Position numbers and translations under genes: made by a program. 31,746 nucleotides of DNA from an uncultured bacterium (lineage in GTDB: Bacteria; Actinomycetota; Coriobacteriia; Coriobacteriales; Coriobacteriaceae), in assembly GCA_905215385.1 (NCBI GenBank), contig CAJMPY010000027.1:1-31746 (forward strand), given 5' to 3'. This document shows positions 15,298 through 23,041 of the stretch, one piece after another. The notes under the pieces were generated by a model, which was not told where the DNA came from, made no database searches, and was given only the letters and a program-made list of their open reading frames with translations. Position 1 is the first letter of the stretch. Each line of letters begins with the position of its first letter.

Positions 15298-15325
15298 TAA
15301 AGACCCTACCACGTTGCACTTTACC
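15295..15325 (-). promoter_or_regulatory. Hairpin just upstream of the lysine aptamer
   Basis: GGTAAAG and CTTTACC (15295-15301 and 15319-15325) form a 7-bp stem at the 5' end of the leader transcript. Its role is unknown; it may cap the aptamer or stabilise the leader. AT-rich TATATA further upstream on the minus strand is the only -10-like signal I see. Confidence 0.35.
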
Positions 15326-15442
15326 AAACAAGAGTATTCGTATATAACGTTTAAAAAATGCAGGGATATGCTGGAAACAAGGGTGTCATAATTCTGCATC
15401 AAAATAGTGTGTGAATGGATATGCCCCATGAAAGGATCCTTT

Positions 15443-16630
15443 ATGACCGAGCTCCAAGAACTTCGTCGCTATCGTCGCGACCTGCATCGCATTCCGGAGC
15501 TCGATTTCGATCTTCCTCAAACCATAGCCTATATCGAGGGCGTGCTCGCCTCGCTTGCCTGTGAAGTGACCCATCCCTGTCCCAGCTGTGTTTGTGCTTT
15601 CTTCGACGCTGGCACAGGCGCCGCGCATGCCACGGCGATTCGCGCCGATATGGACGCGCTGCCCATCGCGGAGGCGACGGGAGCGGCCTTTGCCTCGACG
15701 CATCCCGGCAAGATGCATGCTTGCGGCCACGATGGACACATGGCCATGGCGCTTGCCGCCGCGACGTATGTCGACCGTACGATTCGCGAACAGCCGGGCG
15801 CCATTAGGCGCAATGTTCTCTTTGTGTTCCAGCCGGCCGAGGAAACGACCGGTGGTGCCAAGACGGTATGCGAGAGTGGTGTATTCGAGCGCTATGGGGC
15901 CGACCGCATTTTTGGCTTCCATGTGTGGCCCGATCTGCCTGCCGGCACGTTGGCGAGTTGTTCCGGTCCGCTGCTGGCGCGTTCGAGCGAGACGCATATC
16001 CATATTCACGGTACGAGCATCCACATCGCTAAGACCTATGGTGTGCCGGTTGGGGAGTCGCACGATGCCGCGTTGGCGGCAGCAAAGTTTTTGGTTGCCG
16101 AGCGCGAGCTGATGGACGAGCTGGGCACCGACGAGCCCTGTATCGGTAAGTTTGGTCTGCTGCAGGCCGGTACGGTTTGTAACGCGGTAGCGGGGGAGGC
16201 CCATGTGGCCGGAAGCCTGCGTGTGTTTACGGACGACATGTTCGACCGGGCGCGCGAAGGCGTGCGTCGTGTGCTGGACGATGCCTGTGCCGCAACGGGC
16301 TGCACGTACGATCTCGACTTTGCCGAGGGCTATCCGCCGGTCGACAACGACCCCGAGTTGTTTGCTCGAATCGCGCCTGCTCTGCCCGACTTACAGCTCG
16401 TGGACGAGCCGCTGCTGATTGCCGAGGACTTTGCCTTCTATCAGCGCCATCTGCCGGGCGTGTTTTTCCTGCTGGGCACGGGCGCGCCTGCCGGCCAAGA
16501 TAACCCGAGCGATTCGGATGGCTGTCCCGCCTATGCCACGAGCGCCCTTCACACTGATACCATGCTCTTTGACGAGGAAATCCTGCTCAAAGGCCTCGAT
16601 GTCTACAAACGATTACTTTCGCTTGACTAA
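15443..16630 (+). CDS. M20D-family amidohydrolase, probable N-acetyldiaminopimelate deacetylase
   Basis: 395 residues from ATG 15443 (AAAGGA 6 nt upstream); in-frame ATG 15428 and GTG 15407 lack such a site. Di-metal M20 peptidase fold: RRDLHRIPELDFDLPQT at the N-terminus, metal-site HACGHDGH (92-99, ligands C94 and H96), E133/E134 in QPAEETTGG, H160 in FGFHVWPDLPAG, and a C-terminal LHTDTMLFDE His. The family includes hippurate hydrolases, IAA-amino acid hydrolases and B. subtilis-type N-acetyl-LL-diaminopimelate deacetylase. Its divergent position beside the acetyl-branch lysine operon favours the last role, though this is inferred from context. It is not downstream of the riboswitch, so it would escape that control. 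No signal peptide. Confidence 0.8.
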   Translation: MTELQELRRYRRDLHRIPELDFDLPQTIAYIEGVLASLACEVTHPCPSCVCAFFDAGTGAAHATAIRADMDALPIAEATGAAFASTHPGKMHACGHDGHMAMALAAATYVDRTIREQPGAIRRNVLFVFQPAEETTGGAKTVCESGVFERYGADRIFGFHVWPDLPAGTLASCSGPLLARSSETHIHIHGTSIHIAKTYGVPVGESHDAALAAAKFLVAERELMDELGTDEPCIGKFGLLQAGTVCNAVAGEAHVAGSLRVFTDDMFDRAREGVRRVLDDACAATGCTYDLDFAEGYPPVDNDPELFARIAPALPDLQLVDEPLLIAEDFAFYQRHLPGVFFLLGTGAPAGQDNPSDSDGCPAYATSALHTDTMLFDEEILLKGLDVYKRLLSLD

Positions 16631-16643
16631 GGCGTAAGGACTA

Positions 16644-16667
16644 TTTGTTCTAGAAAACACGAACAAA
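16644..16667. promoter_or_regulatory. Inverted repeat upstream of higBA (candidate operator)
   Basis: TTTGTTC (16644-16650) and GAACAAA (16661-16667) form a perfect 7-bp inverted repeat with a 10-bp spacer, immediately upstream of the TATAAT box at 16675-16680. The position fits an operator for the HigA antitoxin. Confidence 0.45.
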
Positions 16668-16674
16668 CGTACGA

Positions 16675-16680
16675 TATAAT
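16675..16680 (+). promoter_or_regulatory. Consensus -10 box (TATAAT) of higBA
   Basis: A perfect TATAAT lies 52 nt upstream of the higB start. A convincing -35 is not visible at 17 nt. Confidence 0.6.
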
Positions 16681-16707
16681 AGAGATATAAGTCTATAGAA
16701 ACGTTTG

Positions 16708-16720
16708 ACGTTACTAACGT
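16708..16720. promoter_or_regulatory. Palindrome in the higBA 5' region (candidate HigA operator)
   Basis: ACGTTA-C-TAACGT is a perfect 13-bp palindrome located between the -10 box and the higB start codon. A further ACGTT half-site lies just upstream at 16701. HigA-type antitoxins usually repress their own operon by binding such palindromes. Confidence 0.5.
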
Positions 16721-16731
16721 AAGGCGATACT

Positions 16732-17013
16732 ATGATTGCATCGTATAAAGATGAGGATACCGAACGCTTTGCCATGGGTGTGCGGGTCAGGAGGTTCGTG
16801 CCCTTTGAGCGCGTTGCGCTGAGGAAGATTCGCCAACTGCAGGTTTGTGCTTCGCTTGATGATCTTCGCGTTCCGCCGGGCAACCGCCTGGAAGCTTTGA
16901 AGGGCGATCGTGCCGGTCAATATAGCATCCGTGTTAACGAGCGCTATCGGGTCTGTTTTGAGTGGAGACAGGAGATGGCTTGGAATGACGAAATCGTCGA
17001 TTATCACAAGTGA
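16732..17013 (+). CDS. higB: HigB-type toxin (RelE superfamily mRNA interferase)
   Basis: 93 residues, start ATG 16732 with TAAGG 7 nt upstream. The pattern MIASYKDEDTERF, ALRKIRQLQVCASLDDLRVPPGNRLEALKGDR, GQYSIRVNERYRVCFEW and the terminal EIVDYHK is the full HigB signature. Such toxins cut mRNA on the ribosome. The toxin precedes the antitoxin, the reverse of most toxin-antitoxin operons but normal for higBA. The 3' end overlaps the antitoxin gene by 29 nt, giving coupling. Confidence 0.93.
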   Translation: MIASYKDEDTERFAMGVRVRRFVPFERVALRKIRQLQVCASLDDLRVPPGNRLEALKGDRAGQYSIRVNERYRVCFEWRQEMAWNDEIVDYHK

Positions 17014-17326
17014 TGAGACCTCGTCCGATTTGCTGTCGCCAGTGACTCCTGGTGAGCTTCTCAAAGAGGAGTTTCTTGTTCCCATGGGCATTTCTCAATA
17101 TCGCCTTGCGAAAGAGACCGGGATTCCGGCTCAGCGTATCGGGCAGATTGTCTTGGGAAAACGTCGCGTGACGGCCGACACCGACCTCCGTCTTTGCCGT
17201 TATTTTGGCCTGACGGATGGTTATTGGCTGCGCGCTCAGGTGGCGTTTGACCTTGAGGCCGAGAAAAGGCGGATCGAACCGGAACTCGATAAGATCGTTC
17301 CTGTTCAGCAGGCCATTGCGCTGTAG
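16985..17326 (+). CDS. higA: HigA family antitoxin
   Basis: 113 residues from ATG 16985, inside the 3' end of higB; AGGAG lies 10 nt upstream. VTPGELLKEEFLVPMGISQYRLAKETGIPAQRIGQIVLGKRRVTADTDLR is a HigA helix-turn-helix core (written in pieces: VTPGELLKEEFL, then ISQYRLAKETGIPAQRI, then GKRRVTADTDLRL), followed by YWLRAQVAFDLE. HigA neutralises HigB by direct binding and represses the operon. The first 20 residues before VTPGE are not conserved in the family. Confidence 0.93.
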   Translation: MTKSSIITSDETSSDLLSPVTPGELLKEEFLVPMGISQYRLAKETGIPAQRIGQIVLGKRRVTADTDLRLCRYFGLTDGYWLRAQVAFDLEAEKRRIEPELDKIVPVQQAIAL

Positions 17327-17355
17327 TGCTCAGAGATGATGGGGGTGGCGTGACG

Positions 17356-17679
17356 ATGAGGCGACGCCGACAGCCTGCCGTATATAGTCCGGGTGGATGC
17401 GGGTGCGGTTTGCTGCTGCTTCCGGTCATCGCTGTGAGCATTGGCGTGATGTTTGCGCTTGCTGGGCTTGCCGCGGCGGCGCTCGTGCTGTTTATCACTG
17501 CCATCGGCGTGACGATTTGGCTCTGCCGCAATCGCGAGCAACGCCGTGCCGACGGTAAAACCAATGTCGGCTGGGTCGTCTTTCTGATCATTGCGTACCT
17601 GCTGAGTGTCAGCTACCTTGTTTTCTTTGTCCTGTTGATGATCAGTGCTTTTACCGGGGAATCCGTCACGGTGGGTTGA
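17356..17679 (+). CDS. Small membrane protein, function unknown
   Basis: 107 residues; ATG 17356 chosen because GGTGG lies 7 nt upstream (GTG 17326 and 17350 are alternatives). The basic MRRRRQP start is followed by a long hydrophobic segment at about 16-58, probably two closely spaced helices, a short charged loop (NREQRRADGKTN), and a second hydrophobic segment at about 67-98. Topology is probably three to four helices. No conserved motif is recognised. It follows higA by 29 nt and could be read from the same transcript, but nothing suggests a toxin-antitoxin function. Confidence 0.5.
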   Translation: MRRRRQPAVYSPGGCGCGLLLLPVIAVSIGVMFALAGLAAAALVLFITAIGVTIWLCRNREQRRADGKTNVGWVVFLIIAYLLSVSYLVFFVLLMISAFTGESVTVG

Positions 17680-17783
17680 TCACTGCTGGCAGACGGTCGC
17701 GCAAAGTGCGTTTGCTCGGCGTTTGGATAACTGCATTGGCCGTTTACCGCAACCTTAGCTCTCAGCTAATGAATTCAAGTTCA

Positions 17784-17837
17784 ATCCTTCCTACGATGTG
17801 CTGTGTGCCGGCGCGGTAGCCGGATCGTAGGAAGGAT
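17784..17837 (+). promoter_or_regulatory. Hairpin sequestering the ribosome-binding site of the FxLYD gene
   Basis: ATCCTTCCTACGAT (17784-17797) is perfectly complementary to ATCGTAGGAAGGAT (17824-17837), which contains the AGGAAGGA ribosome-binding site of the gene starting at 17843. The loop holds a second helix, CCGGC (17808-17812) with GCCGG (17819-17823), stacked on the first. The site would be inaccessible unless the helix is opened, so translational control is likely. Confidence 0.65.
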
Positions 17838-17842
17838 GAATA

Positions 17843-18286
17843 ATGGCAAAAGAGGGAAAGAAGCCGATCGGCAAGATTGTCCTAGGCGTCATCGTGGTGC
17901 TGGTTATCGTCGGTGCCGTGGGCTCTATGGGCGGCAACTCAACCGATTCGTCTGCGAGCGATTCGGCAAAACCTGCCGAGATGACACAGCAGGCTGAGGA
18001 GCAAAAAGAACCGCAAGAACCGTATACCATTGCTGACGAGGCTGAAGACGCTTCCAATCAGTTTGCCTATAAGATCACGGGCACGCTGACCAATAACACG
18101 GACAAGGAAAAGAGCTACATCCAGATTGAGTATGTTCTGTATGATGCCGATGGCAACCAGGTTGGAACGGCTCTTGCAAACACCAATCATCTGAAGGCGG
18201 GTGGCTCCTGGAAGTTCGAGGCGCTGGGTACGGTGTCTCCCGACCAGGTTGCTAGCTGGGAGCGTTCGGACGTAAGCGGTTTCTAG
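17843..18286 (+). CDS. Membrane-anchored FxLYD domain protein
   Basis: 147 residues, start ATG 17843. The N-terminal KEGKKPIGKIVLGVIVVLVIVGAVGSMGG is a basic start plus one transmembrane helix (about 11-30) without a cleavage motif, so an outside-facing anchored protein is expected. A Ser/Glu/Gln-rich linker (about 32-62) leads to a beta-rich domain with FAYKITGTLTNNTDKEKS and IQIEYVLYDADGNQVGTA, the FxLYD pattern, which occurs in many secreted Gram-positive proteins and has no established biochemical role. Its ribosome-binding site lies inside a strong hairpin. The next gene begins 32 nt downstream, so the two are probably co-transcribed. Confidence 0.75.
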   Translation: MAKEGKKPIGKIVLGVIVVLVIVGAVGSMGGNSTDSSASDSAKPAEMTQQAEEQKEPQEPYTIADEAEDASNQFAYKITGTLTNNTDKEKSYIQIEYVLYDADGNQVGTALANTNHLKAGGSWKFEALGTVSPDQVASWERSDVSGF

Positions 18287-18318
18287 CATGTTGCATGCAC
18301 TGGGGGAGGTGAAGTCGT

Positions 18319-18741
18319 ATGCCCGATAAAAAGCTGACCGAGGAGTTGCTCAACGAGCTTCTCGATGCGCCGAACATCGATGGCTATATCAGGGAGCACG
18401 ACTTTGCCGCCCCGTCGCTTTCGGACTACCTGAAGCAGCTGCTGCAGGAAAAGGGCTTGGAGCGCTCGCGCGTGGTTCGTATGGCCGATCTCAATGAGAC
18501 CTTTGGCTATCAGATCTTTACTGGTGCGCGTCACCCGAGTCGCAATAAGGTGCTGCAGATTGCCTTTGCGATGGCGCTGACGCTCAAAGAGGCCAACCGT
18601 GCACTGACGGCTGCCGGGGTAAGCGTCCTTAACTGCAAGGATCGTCGTGATGCGATTATCATCTTTTGCATCGATCGCGGGTGCAGCCTCCAAAAGGTCA
18701 ACGAGGAGCTGTATCGCTTTGGCGAGGAGACGGTGAGTTAG
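18319..18741 (+). CDS. XRE-like helix-turn-helix protein
   Basis: 140 residues, start ATG 18319 with GGAGGTG 7 nt upstream. SLSDYLKQLLQEKGLERSRVVRMADLNETFGYQIFTGARHPSRNKVLQIAFAMALTLKEANRAL follows the XRE-type helix-turn-helix order in three parts: SLSDYLKQLLQEKGL, then VVRMADLNETFGYQIFTG, then PSRNKVLQIAFAM. A C-terminal segment follows with RDAIIIFCIDRGCSLQKVNEELYRFGEE. In Clostridia and Coriobacteria proteins of this kind often stand beside a Ser/Thr kinase gene, as here (the kinase starts about 100 nt downstream). A role in a kinase-linked regulatory pair is an inference. No membrane segment. Confidence 0.7.
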   Translation: MPDKKLTEELLNELLDAPNIDGYIREHDFAAPSLSDYLKQLLQEKGLERSRVVRMADLNETFGYQIFTGARHPSRNKVLQIAFAMALTLKEANRALTAAGVSVLNCKDRRDAIIIFCIDRGCSLQKVNEELYRFGEETVS

Positions 18742-18839
18742 CGGCTGATATCTGAGCCGGCGGAGCTGCCGAACAAGGATGCATACGAACGGGGCGCGGA
18801 TGCCATGGGGTGTCTGCGCCCTGCGCTATGATGGAGGCT

Positions 18840-20219
18840 ATGGATACTCAGACCCCAACATATTTCGATGACGAGCTGACCGCAGCGCTTGCCGAGCACC
18901 TGGCGTCGCTCGATCGCGACGACAGCTATCGCGTGGAGCGTGTACTTAAGCGCTCGTCCGTTGAAACAACCGAGCTCGTGTACTTTGAAGGAACCGGTGG
19001 TGGTTCGCTCGGCCCCTTTGTCCGTAAACGCATCGATGCCTCGGCTCAAATCGGCGGGGCATACGAGCGTCTGTTTGCCGCTCAGCGGGCAGGCAGGCGT
19101 TTTGAGCACCTGCCCAGAATCGTCGATTGTCGTCGTGTGGGCGACGAGCTCAACGTGGTTATGGAATACATCGAAGGGGAGACGCTCGGGGTGCTGGTGG
19201 ACCGTCTGGGAGCTACCCCCGATTATGCGCGCGAAATGTATCCTGCCCTATGCGATGCCGTGGGCGAGCTCCATGCCGGTTTTGCAATGGCGGGGGAGAC
19301 GTCGGCGCCGGTGATCCATCGCGACCTCAAGCCGTCGAATATCATCGTGACGGGTGCCAACTATACGTCTGATAACGGCATGACGTTTTCATCGCTGGTG
19401 ATTATTGACTTGGGGATCGCGCGCGTGTGGCGCGCTGGCGCCGATGCCGACACCGTCAAGTTCGGCACGCGACCCTATGCGCCGCCCGAGCAGTATGGGT
19501 TTGGGCAGACGAGTGTGCGCAGCGACGTCTACGCACTGGGCGCCCTGTTGTTCTTCTGCTTGACGGGAGTCGACCCTAAACCAGGGCTCGACATGCGCGA
19601 GCAATGCGAGGCGCATGGCATTCCCACTCCACTTGCCGATGCCGTCTGCATGTCGATGGCGCTCGACCCGGCCAAGCGTTTTGCGAGTGCGGAAGCGTTG
19701 GGACGGGCGACGCGCTCGGCATACGATCTGAGCCGCCCCGTGCGGCCTCCTACACCTGCGCCTGTCCGTACTCCGGCCTCGGAGACGGTGTTGACGCTCC
19801 AAGGGCTCCAGAACCCCGCAGGGCTTCCTAGGCCCGCCGCCTCCGCTGCATGCGGCCTGCTCTCTCGCGTTCCGGAGTCTCTGGGCCGCATTTGGAATAC
19901 GCTTGTCTGTTTCTCGCTGCTTGTGTTCTTTGCCGGAAGTCACTTTGCCGTCTTTCACCCCACGGGAGCAAACCAAAGCTACCCGACGTGGCTTCTCATA
20001 ATCGAGTATTTTTTCTTTGTCGATGGCCTTATGGCGCTTATGCATTTTGCGCTGCTCGATAAGCGCCGCCTTCGTCGGCGATTTGCACTGCTCGACAGCT
20101 ATCGCGGCATGAAACTCGCGAAACTCTGGCTCAAGGCATTGGGTGTGCTGCTCCTATGCATGATCGTCATAGTCGCGGTTGCCAATGCGACCGGCGTCGT
20201 CGATACTTCCGCTACCTAA
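18840..20219 (+). CDS. Serine/threonine protein kinase with C-terminal membrane segments
   Basis: 459 residues from ATG 18840. The start is uncertain: GGAGG is only 2 nt upstream, and ATG 18828 or 18831 are alternatives. Eukaryotic-type kinase core: Lys 63 in FVRKRI, MEYIEGETL, HRDLKPSN (160-167, catalytic D162), then IDLGIAR with DLG (190-192) where DFG is usual, the activation-segment GTRPYAPPEQYG, and SDVYALGALLFFCLTG. A Pro-rich linker (about 305-345) leads to about three hydrophobic helices (about 365-455), so the kinase domain faces the cytoplasm and no large extracellular sensor is present. It follows the XRE-like gene and is closed by the terminator at 20224-20246. Substrate unknown. 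Confidence 0.85.
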   Translation: MDTQTPTYFDDELTAALAEHLASLDRDDSYRVERVLKRSSVETTELVYFEGTGGGSLGPFVRKRIDASAQIGGAYERLFAAQRAGRRFEHLPRIVDCRRVGDELNVVMEYIEGETLGVLVDRLGATPDYAREMYPALCDAVGELHAGFAMAGETSAPVIHRDLKPSNIIVTGANYTSDNGMTFSSLVIIDLGIARVWRAGADADTVKFGTRPYAPPEQYGFGQTSVRSDVYALGALLFFCLTGVDPKPGLDMREQCEAHGIPTPLADAVCMSMALDPAKRFASAEALGRATRSAYDLSRPVRPPTPAPVRTPASETVLTLQGLQNPAGLPRPAASAACGLLSRVPESLGRIWNTLVCFSLLVFFAGSHFAVFHPTGANQSYPTWLLIIEYFFFVDGLMALMHFALLDKRRLRRRFALLDSYRGMKLAKLWLKALGVLLLCMIVIVAVANATGVVDTSAT

Positions 20220-20223
20220 AAGA

Positions 20224-20246
20224 AAAGGGCCCCATTGGGGCCCTTT
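20224..20246. terminator. Bidirectional terminator between convergent genes
   Basis: AAAGGGCCCC (20224-20233) pairs perfectly with GGGGCCCTTT (20237-20246). TTT ends the plus side and TTTTCTTTT follows on the minus side. It serves the kinase gene and the convergent secreted-protein gene. Confidence 0.9.
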
Positions 20247-20256
20247 GCAGTTGCAC

Positions 20257-21390
20257 TTAGATGCGGTTCATCTGAGCGGCGACTTTGTTGTACCAGTCCT
20301 GCCACGTGGGCGGGCAGTACTTTTTGGCCGCTGCCGGGGTAAGGGTGGAGCCGTAGTTGGCGCCCAGATAGGCAACGTGAGCGGAGATGCCCTCGCTCCA
20401 GCTGCCAAAGCTGCGCCAACCGCCGCCACGGGCACTCCAGCCCCAGGCGTTGTAAGAATTGGCGCAATAAGCACCCTTGGTGCTCTCGATGCAGGCGATG
20501 GCGGGGGACCAACGGGGGTCGACACCGGTATTCCAAGCGGCGACGGCAAAGTTATAGCCCTGGCCTGCCATGGGGGAGCCGGCGAGATAATTGTCGATGC
20601 GGCTCGTCCACTCATTAATGAACGAATCGTAATCGGAGCTACCGGTATTGGCGTTGTTCACCGTGGTGTCGATGGTGGTGTTGGTGTTGGTGGCCTGGCT
20701 GCTGGAATTGTTGCCGCTTACGCCCTCGCCCGAGATCTTCTCGGCGGCAGCGGCCTTATCGGCCTCAAGCTTGGCAAGCTCGGCGGCATTTTCCTGCTCG
20801 GCTTTTGCCTGCGCCTCGCTGCGGAGCTGCTGGGCCTGAGCCAACGCATCCTCGGCGTTTTTCTGCTCTGCCTCAAGCTGAGACTTGGCCTGCTGGAGCT
20901 CAGCCTTGTTCTGCTCGAGTTCGGTTTGCATGTTATTGAGCTGTTCGATCTCGTCGACGCTCGAGCTCGTGATCTGGTTGGTGTATTTGCAGGTCGTGAT
21001 GAACTCACCCAGGCTCTGCGCGTTGACCAGGAAGCTCACGATGGGGTTGGTGCCTTTCTGATACTTGTACAGATCGCGCATGGCGGAGCTTGCCTTGGCC
21101 TGCTGCTCGGGAAGCTTAGCCTCGATTTCCTCGATGCTTGCCTCGTTGGAGTCAATCTGCTTTTGCAGGTCATCGAGTTTGGTGCGGGCGTCGTTGTAGG
21201 CGCTCGTGGCGGCTTCGATCTTCTGCTGGGCTGCGGAAAGCTGGTCCTGCGTTGCCTGCGAGGCGGCATACGCCGCAACGGGGGAGAGCATCGGCGTGGT
21301 CGTCAGCGCAACGGCGAGCGCGGCGCTCGTGATGATACGAGCCGGCTTCGACGCAATGAGCGCTGCGGTGCGATGATTCGAATGCTGCAT
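20257..21390 (-). CDS. Secreted coiled-coil protein with lysozyme-like C-terminal domain
   Basis: 377 residues from ATG 21390 (AGAGGG 5 nt upstream; an upstream TTG is less likely). Signal peptide with hydrophobic core IITSAALAVALTT and cleavage after AYA at about residue 42. Residues about 45-240 form a long coiled coil rich in Gln, Ala, Glu and Lys, as in PcsB/CwlO-type cell-wall hydrolases. A Ser/Asn/Thr linker follows. The C-terminal 110 residues contain PAIACIESTKG and YNAWGWSARGGGWRSFGSWSEGISAHVAYL (in pieces: NAWGW, then SWSEGISAHV), the pattern of lysozyme-like/glucosaminidase domains, with the Glu of IEST the likely catalytic acid. A peptidoglycan hydrolase active during growth or division is the best guess. 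The upstream region holds repeated TTGAAC-type sites. Confidence 0.78.
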   Translation of the reverse strand: MQHSNHRTAALIASKPARIITSAALAVALTTTPMLSPVAAYAASQATQDQLSAAQQKIEAATSAYNDARTKLDDLQKQIDSNEASIEEIEAKLPEQQAKASSAMRDLYKYQKGTNPIVSFLVNAQSLGEFITTCKYTNQITSSSVDEIEQLNNMQTELEQNKAELQQAKSQLEAEQKNAEDALAQAQQLRSEAQAKAEQENAAELAKLEADKAAAAEKISGEGVSGNNSSSQATNTNTTIDTTVNNANTGSSDYDSFINEWTSRIDNYLAGSPMAGQGYNFAVAAWNTGVDPRWSPAIACIESTKGAYCANSYNAWGWSARGGGWRSFGSWSEGISAHVAYLGANYGSTLTPAAAKKYCPPTWQDWYNKVAAQMNRI

Positions 21391-21780
21391 CCAGTCCCTC
21401 TGCAATCAATCGTAGGTTATGGTTCGAACGGTATTCTACTACTGCTTTCGACCTCAACTTGAACCTTAAAGGTTCCAAAGGGTCAAGTTGAACTTGAGGC
21501 TTTGGCTTTGACCTGCAGTTATGATGAATTGTTGAGAAACCATAGAGTTCAACTTTAACGTTACGGAACCCTGTCGAGAGGGTTTTTTATCAAAAGTCGC
21601 CTCATGTGGGGTTTTGCAACTACAGGGTCCCATCACGGCGAGGGCGGATTTCATGCTGGACGATTACGTCGATTGCCATAGATACGGTGGAGCTTTGGGC
21701 GCCGGCGGTTTGGCACGCTAGAATAAATCAGTTGCGCAAAGACCGCCCGTTGTGTGGGCAGTTCATGATAGGAAGTTTCC
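21391..21780. other. Long intergenic region with clustered GTTCAA/TTGAAC sites
   Basis: A 390-nt gene-free stretch between divergent genes. Its first part (21422-21560) holds GTTCGAAC, an imperfect 13-bp inverted repeat (CCTCAACTTGAAC at 21452 with GTTGAACTTGAGG at 21487), an inner GAACCT-TAA-AGGTTC, and GAGTTCAACTTT at about 21545. This looks like a multi-site operator. The second part holds the terminator-like hairpin at 21567-21588 and then the leader of the ATP-grasp gene. Confidence 0.5.
21567..21588 (+). terminator. Terminator-like hairpin in the intergenic region
   Basis: AACCCT (21567-21572) pairs with AGGGTT (21579-21584), loop GTCGAG, then TTTT. No plus-strand gene ends immediately upstream, so it could be an attenuator of a leader transcript or a remnant. 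Confidence 0.5.
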
Positions 21781-23037
21781 ATGGCATTGCAGTTTACAGA
21801 GCGCGAGTTCATTCCCGTGCTGCTCGGTGGCGACATCAACGCCTATTCGGTGGCGCGCGCCTTCTACGAGGAGTACCAGGTCAAGAGCCTGGTCTTTGGC
21901 AAGTACCAGACGGGTCCCGCGTACCGCAGCCAGATTATCGACTACACGCCCAACGTGGATATCGATACCATGCCCGTGATGCTCAGGACCGTCAACGGCA
22001 TTGCCCAAGCGCATGCCGATAAGACGATTGTTCTTGTGGGCTGTGGCGATAACTATGTTGCCCTCGTGGCTCAGGCCAAGGATGCCCATGAGTTGGCGGA
22101 TAACATCGTCGCGCCTTACGCTCCCTACAGCATGCTTGAGCAGTGTCAGAAGAAGGAGATCTTCTACGAGCTGTGCGAGAAGCATGGCGTGCCCTATCCG
22201 CATACCTTTACCTTCACCATGGCGATGCTGAACGCCCAAGGCGAGGCACCTGCCGAAGTGCTCGACCAGATCGATTTTCCTTACCCGATGATTCTGAAGC
22301 CTTCTGACGGCATCATGTGGTGGCAGCACGAGTTCGAGGGCCAGAAAAAGGCCTATGAGATTGCCGACCGTGCCGAGCTGGAACAGGTCATTCGCGACTC
22401 GTATGCCAGCGGCTACACCGACGACCTGATCTTGCAGGATCGCGTGCCCGGCAATGACGAGTACATGCGCGTGCTCACCAGTTATTCCGACCGCAACGGC
22501 AAGGTGCGCATGATGTGCCTGGGTCACGTGCTGCTCGAGGAGCATCAGCCTCACGGTGTCGGCAACCACGCCTGTATCATCACCGAGCCCAATGACGAGC
22601 TCATGGGCGGCGTGCGCAAGTTGCTCGAGGACCTTCACTTTGTGGGTTATTCCAACTTTGACGTTAAGTACGACGAACGCGACGGCTCGTTTAAGTTCTT
22701 CGATTTCAACACGCGCCAAGGTCGCAGCAACTACTACGTCACTAACAGCGGCTTTAACGTTGCCAAGTATGTGGTGGACGAGTATGTGTTCAACCGCCCG
22801 TTTGAGCCGGAGTTTGTGACGGCGCAGGACGAGGCGCTGTGGATGGTCGTTCCCATGGGCGTCGTCGACAAGTACGTCAAGGATCCCGAGCTGCGCGCTA
22901 AGGTGCATCGCCTGGACAAGGAAGGCAAGGGCGCCGACCCTTCGTTTATGAAGGGCGACTTTGTCTTTAACCGCTGGCTGCGCATGTGGCACACCAAGCT
23001 GCGCCACTTTAAGCTGTTCAAGACGTATTACAAGTAG
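21781..23037 (+). CDS. ATP-grasp carboxylate-amine ligase, probable D-aspartate ligase
   Basis: 418 residues, start ATG 21781 with AGGAAG 5-8 nt upstream. The protein starts FIPVLLGGDINAYSVARAFYEEY, a nucleotide-binding-like first domain. It then has the ATP-grasp parts: FPYPMILKPSDGIMWW, LILQDRVPGNDEYMRVLT and VGYSNFDVKYDERDGSFKFFDFNTRQGRSNYY (in pieces: SNFDVKYD, then FFDFNTRQGRS), with the metal-binding Asp/Asn. Length and order resemble the Aslfm D-aspartate ligase, which adds D-Asp to the third residue of the peptidoglycan stem in Enterococcus faecium. The next gene encodes an aspartate racemase, which supplies D-Asp, strengthening this. It would act in the cytoplasm on the UDP-MurNAc-pentapeptide. 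A related carboxylate-amine ligase remains possible. Confidence 0.75.
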   Translation: MALQFTEREFIPVLLGGDINAYSVARAFYEEYQVKSLVFGKYQTGPAYRSQIIDYTPNVDIDTMPVMLRTVNGIAQAHADKTIVLVGCGDNYVALVAQAKDAHELADNIVAPYAPYSMLEQCQKKEIFYELCEKHGVPYPHTFTFTMAMLNAQGEAPAEVLDQIDFPYPMILKPSDGIMWWQHEFEGQKKAYEIADRAELEQVIRDSYASGYTDDLILQDRVPGNDEYMRVLTSYSDRNGKVRMMCLGHVLLEEHQPHGVGNHACIITEPNDELMGGVRKLLEDLHFVGYSNFDVKYDERDGSFKFFDFNTRQGRSNYYVTNSGFNVAKYVVDEYVFNRPFEPEFVTAQDEALWMVVPMGVVDKYVKDPELRAKVHRLDKEGKGADPSFMKGDFVFNRWLRMWHTKLRHFKLFKTYYK

Positions 23038-23041
23038 ATGA

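Noticed and set aside
21410..21440. Possible tRNA from a GGTTCGAAC T-loop-like string
   Set aside because: No acceptor stem or anticodon arm can be drawn; the string is part of the TTGAAC/GTTCGAAC cluster.
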